Source of the DNA: Halichondria panicea
Taxonomy: Eukaryota > Porifera > Demospongiae > Suberitida > Halichondriidae
NCBI RefSeq assembly: GCF_963675165.1
Contig: NC_087380.1
Location: forward strand, 204,001 to 268,000
Length of the DNA stretch: 64,000 bases
Direction: 5' to 3'
Below are positions 34,401-46,400 of the stretch, one piece after another (positions within the stretch are counted from its first letter, which is position 1; each line of letters opens with the position of its first letter). The translations under genes were made by a program, and so were the position numbers. A model generated the notes under the pieces. That model saw only the letters and a list, made by a program, of their open reading frames with translations. It was not told the origin of the DNA and ran no database searches.

Positions 34401-37400
34401 GTGAGTAACATGACTGACTGTGTACACTGTATATCCACTGTGTTCATATTCCACAGCTGTTGACTGTGGTTCCCTCACTGTTCCTATTAACGGGCAAGTT
34501 AGTACATCCTCTGGAACCACCTTTATGAGCACAGCCACCTACACCTGTAACACTGGCTACACTCTCAATGGAGTATTAACTAGAACCTGTCAAGCTAATG
34601 GAAACTGGGACCTAACCGTACCTACCTGTGATCGTGAGTGTTTCATGTACATACAGCTGTGTATGTAAATCTAACTTTTCTTACACAGTTGTTGACTGTG
34701 GCCCCCTCACTGCCCCCTTCAATGGAGCAGTGAACACATCCTCTGGAACTACCTTCATGATGACTGCTACCTACACCTGTAACACATACAATGGATCCAC
34801 AACCAGGACTTGTGGGGCTACTGGAATCTGGAGTGGCAGTGAACCAACATCTACCAGTAAGTAAAATTATCCGTGTTCATTATTAGTGCTGGTCGTCTTG
34901 TAAATGATTATAATGTACAGCTACCGTATACTGTATGATTGTACGAAATAATTAAATCCAAGTTGTGCTTAATTTAGACGTTTGCAGTATTATGTACATG
35001 GACTAATGATTTGTTGAAATCTTATTTCAGTTGATAATGATATGATTTTTTATTGGTGCAGTCTACCTGACTCTGGGATCAACCTTATATAATACCAATA
35101 ACATTGAGATACTCATCACTGACATTGGACAAGATGACTTAGGTGCACGTGGTGGTCTCCCATATCTCACCTGTCACACTGACCTCACTACCTGCTGTAG
35201 AAATGTTGCTGACAACGGTGGTAATGGACCACTAGGACAGTGGACGTATCTTAATGGGAGTGAGGTACTGAACAATAAGGACTCAACGACTGCTGGACAG
35301 CAGTTCTACAGGCTAAGGAATGAACCTCAGCTCATCAGACTAAACCGTAGACAGAATGTCAACCCCCTCACTCCAACCGGGTCCTATTGTTGTACTGTAC
35401 CAACTACTGGAGGAAGTATGACCCTCTGTGCTAACCTGGGTGAGTGGAGTGTTTGGGTGGGTAAAGGACAACGTGCACTGTTGAATCTGTGCCTACTATA
35501 GTTACCCAGTTTCAGACCTACAGTTCACAGTTACCCAATCTAAGTGCTTGCAATAATTTACATGAGAGTCAATCAATTCACGTCAATATTAATATCAGAA
35601 TTAAGTACTATTAGGCCATGCAGTCGCATATTGATTGTTTTGATCGAATATAGATACAGTCAAGAGTAGATAAGAGTATCTACTCTTGATATGTATATAG
35701 TTTCAGTGAAAGCCCTTATGCAGCTCTAATTCCGGCAAGGAAGGTTTCTATAGGATTTCCTTCCATGCAGCAATTAAGTTGTTATCTATAGCCCTTCCTT
35801 GCAGCCATTATCTGTGAGGGGACCACTTCTATTTTGCAACTTTACCGTAGATGCAATTTCCATTGATTGATACGGGTGTGAATATATTGACTGCTGACTC
35901 TACATCTGTATGCAGCCCAGAATAAATTGTGCACCTAGTCTGTTGCGTGATTTGTGTTCTCCAGTTGTGTGCCCCTCCCTCCCACCACTGATGGATGGAG
36001 TGATCTCCTACTCTGACTCAACACTGGGTGAGAACACTGTGGCCACTCACACCTGTGAGGCTGGGTCTGCCCTCACCACTGACCTCGCTACTAGGACCTG
36101 TGGAGTGACTAGTAGTGGTGTGGGTGACTGGTCCGGGTCACCTCTGGTGTGTGCAGGTATGGGACCTCCTCACACATACAGTACCAACCATTCTCATTAT
36201 CTCACAGGGACTGCCTGTCCAGACCCCACTGATCTACAAAATGGATGGATCAGCTACAGCACTGTATCAGCTAATAGCTACAGACGAGTTACTACTGTGG
36301 CCACCTACTTCAGAAGTTGTACCGTTGGCTTGGAAACTGGCGGTACCTCAGTGAGGACGTGTAGTGGTGGTGTTTGGATTGGCAGTGAACAACCTTGTAT
36401 AGGTGAGAGTGTTGAATTGCCTTTATTTATTATTGTGGCAATCTGACATTAATCTCTTGTGTTTGTGTTATTTATTCTAGCTTCCAATACCACCTGCTCT
36501 CACCACTTGACTGCTCCAACCAATGGAATGATTGGCTATAATGCAGAAACCATGGACCCTAGACCAGTGAACACCGTGGCTACCTACACTTGTATCACTG
36601 GATACACTGTGACTGGCAGCAACACCAGGACTTGTGGGAGTGATGGAATGTGGAGTGGGTCTAAACCCACTTGTACAAGTACGTTATCGTCACTTGTTCG
36701 TTACATACACTATTGCTATGGCCTTTGTCTCTCCTCCAGTTGTCACCTGTCCAACCCTCACTAATATAGCAGTCAACGTACCTAGTAACAACTTTGGAAG
36801 CACTGCAACCTACACCTGTAACACTGGCTACACTATCAATGGAGACACCACTAGGATGTGTCAAGCTGATGGAACCTGGAGTGGGACTGAACCAACTTGT
36901 CAGCGTGAGTCCATTCAGTGTGGATATAATGAAAGCAACATTATTACTATTATTTTGTTGCAGTGATCTGTCCAAACCTCCCTGTACCAACCAATGGAGC
37001 AGTGATGTACAGTGACACCACCATGCCCAGAGCTGTGGACTCCATGGCTACCTACACCTGTAACCCTGGCTACCAGGTGACTGGACTGATGGTGAGGACG
37101 TGTACTGTCAGTGGATGGAGCACTGGAGATGACCCTGTCTGTATTGGTGAGGGGGATGAGTGTATTTGTGCTGACAGTGTGTTAATTGTAAGACCCCCCA
37201 CAGCCATCTGTCCTGACCTCACCCTCACCAATGGAGCAATCAGTTACAGTCCAGCTACCTCCCCCATACTAGAGAGAACCACGGCTACACACAGCTGTAC
37301 TACCACTGGGTACCAACTGTCCTCATCCACTACCACTAAGACCTGTCAGTCTGACAGAATGTGGAGTGGAGTAACCCTCACTTGTAACCGTATGTGATTA

Positions 37401-40400
37401 AAATTGATGTTCCCAATAATATTATGATGATGTCCCTCCCATTCAGCTGTCCCCTGTGGCAACCCTCCTACTGTTATCAATAGTGGCAGGACTTTCACTG
37501 GTACCACATTCGGAGCAATGGCTACCTACTCCTGCAACACTGGGTATCAAAGGTCAGGATCAGCCACGATAACTTGTCAGGCTAATGGGAGCTGGAGTGC
37601 AGCACCAGTGTGTACAGGTAATTTAAGTCTTACATACATGCAGTCATATACCTATTAGGTACAGATAGACTGATAATTAGTTCAACTTGTACAGGTTTGG
37701 TATTTCTCAATAGGCTGTATGTAAAATGTAAATGCTCCTAACAGTGGTTGATTGTGGCTCATTGAGTGCTCCTACCAATGGAGGAGTCATGACAACAGGA
37801 ACCACCTACCAAAGTACTGCTACCTACAGCTGTGACAATGGCTACACACGTAGTGGAGATCAGACCAGGGTTTGTCAGGCTAGTGGAGACTGGAATGGGT
37901 CAGAACCTGCTTGTAATCGTGAGTACACTGTCTATAACCAGAAAGCTTGGCCATGTTTTGTTGTTTAGTTGTTGACTGTGGAGCTCTAACTGTTACCAAT
38001 GGAACAGTGGACACATCCTCTGGAACCACCTTCATGATGACTGCTACCTACACCTGTAACAATGGCTACACTCTGACTGGAGACACCACCAGAATGTGTG
38101 GGGCTGGTGGGAGCTGGACACTCATGGAGCCTACTTGTGTTGGTATGTACAGTAGATGGTTATCTTGTCCTCATGAATGCAGAATCTGTCCCTCAGTTGT
38201 TGACTGTGGCCCCCTCACTGACCCCTCCAATGGTATGGCCGTTAATACACCCACTACCACATTTGAGAGCACTGCTACCTACTCTTGTAACACTGGCTAC
38301 ACTCTGACTGGAAATATGACCAGAACTTGTCAGGCTAAGGGAGACTGGAGTGGGTCTGCTCCAACATGTGATAGTACGTTATCATCTCTTGTTCTCTGTT
38401 TTGATTGCCTCTTCTTCCCTGCAGTTGTCGCCTGTCCAGCTCTCTCTGACCCCAACAATGGAATGGTTGATGTGCCTAACAACACCTTCATGAGCAATGC
38501 CACCTATGCCTGTGTCCATGGCCACAATCTGACTGGAGGCAGCACCACCAGGACTTGTGGGAGTGATGGAGTGTGGAGTGGCAGTGATCCAACGTGTACT
38601 CGTAAGTTAAATTATGTAATGATGATCTGAATCCATTCTCATATACACAATGTAGCTGTGGATTGTGGCTCTCTCTCTGACCCCTCCAATGGAGCAGTGG
38701 ACACATCCTCTGGAACCACCTTCATGAGGACTGCTACCTACACCTGTAACACTGGGTACACTCTGACTGGCAGCAACACCAGGACTTGTCAAGCTGATAC
38801 AGACTGGAGTGGCAGTGAACCAGCTTGTGATAGTACGTAATGAACGTTATCATCTTTTGTTCATTGTGTACATTGTTGCATTGCGGCCTCTTCTTCCCTG
38901 CAGTTGTCACCTGTCCAGCTCTCTCTGACCCCACCAATGGAATGGTTGATGTGCCTAGCAACAACTTTGGGAGCATTGCCACCTACACTTGTAACCGTGG
39001 CCACAATCTGACTGGAGATGCCACTAGGACTTGTGAGGCTACTGGAATGTGGAGTGGCAGTGTAGCTTGTAATCGTAAGTTTAAACAACCTCGCAATCTC
39101 TTGTTTTTAAGAACCGTTCTTTCCTTTAGTTATTAACTGTGGCGACCTCACTGGCCCGGACAATGGCTTGGTCACTATACGTATTGGAAACTTTGGTAGC
39201 AATGCTTCCTACACGTGTGAAACTGGCTACATGCTGAATGGAGATATGACCAGAATGTGTCAGGATAATGGAGACTGGAGTGGGACTGCTCCAACTTGTG
39301 ATAGTACGTTAAATTATATTGCTCTATACTTTGTGATCTCATTCTTATACACTGTAGCTGTTGACTGTAGTGACCTCACTGACCCCACTGATGGAGCAGT
39401 GAACACATCCTCTGGAACCACTTTTAATATGAATGCCACTTACAGCTGTAACACTGGCTACAATCTAAATGGAACAAACGCTAGGACTTGTCAGGCGGAT
39501 AGAATGTGGAGTGGCAATGAACCAGCTTGTGATAGTACGTTATCATCTCTTGTTCATTGGGTGTACACTGTTTTAATTGCCTCTTCTTCCCTGCAGTTGT
39601 CACCTGTCCAGCTCTCTCTGACCCTAATAATGGAATGGTTGATGTGCCTAACAACAACTTTGGGACCGTTGCTAACTACACGTGTAACACTGGCTACATG
39701 CTGACTGGAGATGTAATTAGAGTTTGTGAGGTTACTGGAGACTGGAGCGGGACTACTTCAACTTGTGATAGTACGTTATCATCTCTTGTTCATTGTGTAC
39801 ACTGATGGTCCTCTTCCTTCCTGCAGTTATCACCTGTCCAACTCTCTCTGACCCCACCAATGGAACGGTTGATGTACCTAGCAACAACTTTGAAAGTACT
39901 GCCACCTATGCCTGTGACACTGGATACAATCTGACTGGAGGCAGCAGCACCAGGATTTGTGGGAGTGATGGAGTGTGGAGTGACAGTGATCCAACATGTA
40001 CTCGTAAGTTAAATTATGTAATGATGATCTTACGAATCTATTCTCATACGCAATGAAGCTTTGGATTGTGGCTCTCTCTCTGACCCCTCCAATGGAGCAG
40101 TGGACACTTCCTCTGGAACCACCTTCATGATGACTGCCACCTACACCTGTAACACTGGATACACTCTGACTGGCAGCAACACTAGGACTTGTCAAGCTGA
40201 TACAGACTGGAGTGGCAGTGAACCAGCTTGTGATAGTACGTAATGAACGTTATCATCTGTTGTTCATTGTTGCATTGCGGCCTCTTCTTCCCTGCAGTTG
40301 TCACCTGTCCAGCTCTCTCTGACCCCACCAATGGAATGGTTGATGTGCCTAGCAACAACTTTGGGAGCATTGCCACCTACACTTGTAACCGTGGCCACAA

Positions 40401-43400
40401 TCTGACTGGAGATGCCACTAGGACTTGTGAGGCTACTGGAATGTGGAGTGGCAGGGTAGCTTGTAATCGTAAGTTTAAACAACCTCGCAATCTCTTGTTT
40501 TTAAGAACCGTTCTTTCCTTTAGTTATTAACTGTGGCGACCTCACTGGCCCGGACAATGGCTTGGTCACTATACGTATTGGAAACTTTGGTAGCAATGCT
40601 TCCTACACGTGTGAAACTGGCTACATGCTGAATGGAGATATGACCAGAATGTGTCAGGATAATGGAGACTGGAGTGGGTCTGCTCCAACTTGTGATAGTA
40701 CGTTAAATTATATTGCTCTATACTTTATGATCTCATTCTTATACACTGTAGCTGTTGACTGTGGTGACCTCACTGACCCCACTGATGGAGCAGTGAACAC
40801 ATCCTCTGGAACCACTTTTAATATGAATGCTACTTACAGCTGTAACACTGGCTACAATCTAAATGGAACAAACGCTAGGACTTGTCAGGCAGATAGAATG
40901 TGGAGTGGCAGTGAACCATCTTGTGATAGTACGTTATCATCTCTTGTTCATTACGTACAGTGTTTTAATTGCCTCTTCTTCCTTGCAGTTGTCACCTGTC
41001 CAGCTCTCTCTGACCCTCATAATGGAATGGTTGATGTGCCTAACAACAACTTTGGAACCGTTGCTAACTACACGTGTAACACTGGCTACATGCTGACTGG
41101 AGATGTAATTAGAGTTTGTGAGGTTAATGGAGACTGGAGCGGGACTGCTTCAACTTGTGATAGTACGTTATCATCTCTTGTTCATTGTGTACACTGATCA
41201 TGGTCCTCTTCCTTCCTGCAGTTATCACCTGTCCAACTCTCTCTGACCCCACCAATGGAACGGTTGATGTACCTAGCAACAACCTTGAAAGTATTGCCAC
41301 CTACGCCTGTGACACTGGCTACAATCTGACTGGAGGCAGCAGCACCAGGACTTGTGGGAGTGATGGAGTGTGGAGTGGCAGTGATCCAACATGTACTCGT
41401 AAGTTAAATTATGTAATGATGATCTTACGAATCTATTCTCATACGCAATGAAGCTTTGGATTGTGGCTCTCTCTCTGACCCCTCCAATGGAGCAGTGGAC
41501 ACTTCCTCTGGAACCACCTTCATGATGACTGCTACCTACACCTGTAACACTGGATACACTCTGACTGGCAGCAAAACCAGGACTTGTCAAGCTGATACAG
41601 ACTGGAGTGGCAGTGAACCAGCTTGTGATAGTACGTAATGAACGTTATCATCTCTTGTTCATTGTGTACACTGTTGCATTGCGGCCTCTTCTTCCCTGCA
41701 GTTGTCACCTGTCCAGCCCTCTCTGACCCCACTAATGGAATGGTTGATGTGCCTAGCAACAACTTCATGAGCAATGCCACCTACACCTGTGTCCGTGGCC
41801 ACAATCTGACTGGAGGCAGCAGCACCAGGACTTGTGGGAGTGATGGGGTGTGGAGTGGCAGTGATCCAACATGTACTTGTAAGTTAAATTATGTAATGAT
41901 AATCTGAATCCATGCTCATTCACAATGTAGCTGTGGATTGTGGCTCTCTCTCTGACCCTTCCAATGGAGCAGTTCCCACATCCTCTGGAACCACCTTTAT
42001 GATGACTGTCACCTACTCCTGTAACACTGGGTACACTCTTACTGGCAGCAACACTAGGACTTGTCAAGCTGATACAGACTGGAGTGGCAGTGAACCTGCT
42101 TGTGATAGTACGTAATGAACGTTATCATCTCTTGTTCATTGTGTACACTGTTGCATTGCGGCCTCTTCTTCCCTGCAGTTGTCACCTGTCCAGCCCTCTC
42201 TGACCCCACCAATGGAATGGTTGATGTGCCTAGCAACAACTTTGGGAGCATTGCCACCTACACTTGTAACCGTGGCCACAATCTGACTGGAGATGCCACT
42301 AGGACTTGTGAGGCTACTGGAATGTGGAGTGGCAGTGTAGCTTGTAATCGTAAGTTTAAACAACCTCACAATCTCTTGTTTTTAAGAACCGTTCTTTCCT
42401 TTAGTTATTAACTGTGGCGACCTCACTGGCCCGGACAATGGCTTGGTCACTATACGTATTGGAAACTTTGGTAGCAATGCTTCCTACACGTGTGAAACTG
42501 GCTACATGCTGAATGGAGATATGACCAGAATGTGTCAGGATAATGGAGACTGGAGTGGGTCTGCTCCAACTTGTGATAGTACGTTAAATTATATTGCTCT
42601 ATACTTTATGATCTCATTCTTATACACTGTAGCTGTTGACTGTGGTGACCTCACTGACCCCACTGATGGAGCAGTGAACACATCCTCTGGAACCACTTTT
42701 AATATGAATGCTACTTACAGCTGTAACACTGGCTACAATCTGAATGGAACAAACACTAGGACTTGTCAGGCGGATAGAATGTGGAGTGGCAATGAACCAG
42801 CTTGTGATAGTACGTTATCATCTCTTGTTCATTGTGTACAGTGTTTTAATTGCCTCTTCTTCCCTGCAGTTGTCACCTGCTCAGCCCTCTCTGACCCCAC
42901 CAATGGAATGGTCAGTGTGCCTAACAACAACTTTGGGACCGTTGCTAACTACATGTGTAACACTGGCTACATGCTGACTGGAGATGTAATTAGAGTTTGT
43001 GAGGTTAATGGAGACTGGAGCGGGACTGCTTCAACTTGTGATAGTACGTTATCATCTCTTGTTCATTATGTACACTGTTGGTCCTCTTCCTTCCAGCAGT
43101 TGTCACCTGTCCAACTCTCACTGACCCCACCAATGGAATAGTTGATGTACCTAGCAACAACCTTGAAAGTACTGCCACCTACGCCTGTGACACTGGATAC
43201 AATCTGACTGGAGGCATCAGCATCAGGACTTGTGGGAGTGATGGAGTGTGGAGTGGCAGTGATCCGACATGTACTTGTAAGTTAAATTAGATAATGATCT
43301 TATGAGTCCATTCTCATTCACAATGTAGCTGTTGACTGTGGTTCCCTGTACGCCCCCTCCAATGGAGCAGTGGACACATCCTCTGGAACCACCTTCATGA

Positions 43401-46400
43401 TGACTGCTACCTACACCTGTAACACTGGATACACTCTGACTGGCAGTAACACCAGGACTTGTGGGGCAAATGGAGGCTGGACTCCTAATCCACCCATTTG
43501 TGATCGTATGTTGCAAAAGTCTATATTACATCTAACATTTAATTACCACCTTTACCCTCTAAGCTGTTGACTGTGGCCCCCTCACCGACCCCTCCAATGG
43601 TATGGTTGATGTAACTACTACCACCTTTGGGAGCACTGCTACCTACACCTGTAACACTGGCTACATGCTGACTGGAGACACTACTAGGACTTGTGGGGCT
43701 GGTGGACAGTGGAGCTCTAGTGCACCTACTTGTAATCGTAAGCTTGTATGGTCTTATGTCCTACTACTGTACCATTACTCAATCCTTATTCTAAATATTC
43801 GTACACCTCTTGTGCATAATAGTTTAAATTTTTGGATTAATACATGCATGCTCTCAATGCGAAAAATACAAAAATTTCCACACATTAATACGCTATACAA
43901 TCCTCCTGATTCCCCAGCTGTTGACTGTGGAGCCCCTCCCACCATTTCTGATGGCAGTAGGACACTAGCTGGTACAACATTTGGAGAGACGACCACCTAC
44001 ACCTGCACCACTAGTGGGTTCAGTATCTCTGGATCAGCCACCATAACTTGTCAGGCTAATGGGAGCTGGGAACCTGAGCCAGCCTGTACTATGGATCGTG
44101 AGTTATTGTCTGAGTGTGTTAGGCTGGTCCAGTTACTCTGTTCTGTGCAGCCATTGATTGTGGGACACCTCCCTCTGTCTCTAATGGCTCTCCTGGAGCA
44201 CCCTCACCTGACACAATGCTCAATGGAGTGGTGACCTACACTTGTGTCAGTGGGTATGAGGTTTCCACTGGAGTCACCACAGCAATGGCTACCTGTATGG
44301 CTAATAGGATGTGGGAGCCTGTACCAACTTGTCAACGTAAGTTAATGTGATGCGTGTGTACAGTATTATATACACTGCCACTCATTGTTTATATACACTC
44401 ATTCATAGTCATAGCAACTATAGCTGACATTATAATCTGAGTATATTTTTCTCTATAGGCGTGGTTCAGTGTGAAGCTGAAATAGACTCTGTGTGGGAGC
44501 TTTCCTTCCCTACCACTTTGGCTGGCTTTTCCTATTCCCAGCAATGCCCACAATCTGGAAATGGAACAACTTTAGGTATCATTATATCATTCTATGTGAC
44601 TGTGTGTTGATGCATGTGTATATAGGTAATGCGACTCGTTTCTGTACACTTGAAGGTGTCTGGGAAGCAGTGAACACTGATAACTGCACTAGGGAAGTGA
44701 TCATCTCACTTAGTAACACGGTGAGACTTTGCAGTTATTGCATAGCTTTACAAAAGAATAATTATATGCAATGCATGTCATCTACATATAGAACGTATAT
44801 ACTATTCATAACAATCATTCATGCACCAGCTGTAGTTTCTATTCCTCCCCTTCAGGCAAATGAACTGTTTTCTAGAAATGCATCTCAGAACAATGCATCT
44901 CAGAATGAAGTTGACAACCTTCTTGTTTCTCTTGCGGAGGCTACTAGTGTAAATGCAACAGGAGTCTCCACCATATTCCCCCAAGACCTCAGCACTACTA
45001 ATATGATCGTCAAGTCAAGTGTGAACTACCTCGTTCAAAACGTTGAGATTGCTAGCCCCGTGTCTTCTCTCAATTTTAGTGAAGTAAGACTAATTATGTA
45101 AATATACCCTTTTGTTAAATAGTTGGGTCTTGCAGGAAGTTATGAACATTTTCAACAATGTTCTTGATGAGAGGAATACCGGAGGATGGGAAAGATTGCA
45201 AGAGGTATAATAATGGCACAGATAAACATAAATTTAAGTACTGTATATCTTTTAATTTATCGGACACTTTTAATTACCCCGGACACTCTTTTGGGCAATT
45301 TTCGTTGTTCTAATACAACGGACACTCCAGTGCTTTAATATTATAAATATCCGGACAATACTGAGTTACATTCACAGACGGCAAGTAAGACTTAGAGTGC
45401 TGCAGTTAGATAGCTTTGAGTAGCTATAGTTTTAGATAGCTAGTGCAACTATTCAGTCGCACACTGTTCTATTAAACTTAGCTAGCTCGCATGCAGCTGC
45501 TTGATTATTCCGGACACTTCGCATGCTGTATAAAATCTGTTCCAATTATACCCGGACAATTTCCAAAATAATTATTTTTTGCTGTCCAATAAATTAGAAG
45601 ATTTACGGAATATATACTTCAGGATTCTGCTGCTGAGAGTCAGCAATTGCTGTTGAGTGCAGAGTTATATGGTCAGTATGTGTCATTGGCTCTAAGGAGT
45701 GAAGCTGTGGATACAGGCAACGTGACGGAGATCACTCTTGTGAGACAGAACATCGGTATGGTATACTTCACCATTAATTTGTATTATGTTGTGCAAGGGT
45801 GATGCATGATAGTATTTACCATCCAGTTCTATCTGCAATGGAAGTTGACCCCACTAGTTTGGATGACATTATCTTTCCTGAAGTTGTCAAAGTCAGTGAA
45901 GAAACAGGCTCAGCCCAGAGTACCATATCAGCTGCTCTTCTGGCGGAGAGAGGCTCTCAAGGTATTTTATAATTATACACTTTAACCATTGATTTTGTTT
46001 ATCTCAATCTTCAGAGGGGAATGTTACAGCAGTCAACATTCTATTTTCCAACTTGGAGGATTTCCTTTCAAACACCAATCTTGAAATGTAGTACTAAGTC
46101 ATGTTCTGCTCAGTCTCATTGTTTATGCTTACACAGGAGCACAACCAGACCAGAGTCTTCTCCAATGTAAAGTTAAATAACTCTCAGACACGGGCAACCT
46201 TCAGATTCACCACCCAAAAGGTTGTTATAACATAATATCATCAGTTGGATTTACGAGTGACACTTATTCATGCGTGCAGTTTTCTGAAGATGAAGTTGTT
46301 GAAAATGCAAGATGTGTATTTTGGAGTGTTTCTAGGTGAGCTGTCCTTCTAATGTCAAATTACACTACACTTACAATTATATTGTGTCAGTGATGCTGCC

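Noticed and set aside
34857-35061. Gene boundary between the first and second halves of gene C
   Set aside because: There is no stop with a 3' end, no signal-peptide exon before the Ig exon at 35062, and the phases match across the gap. I kept one gene, noting the alternative.
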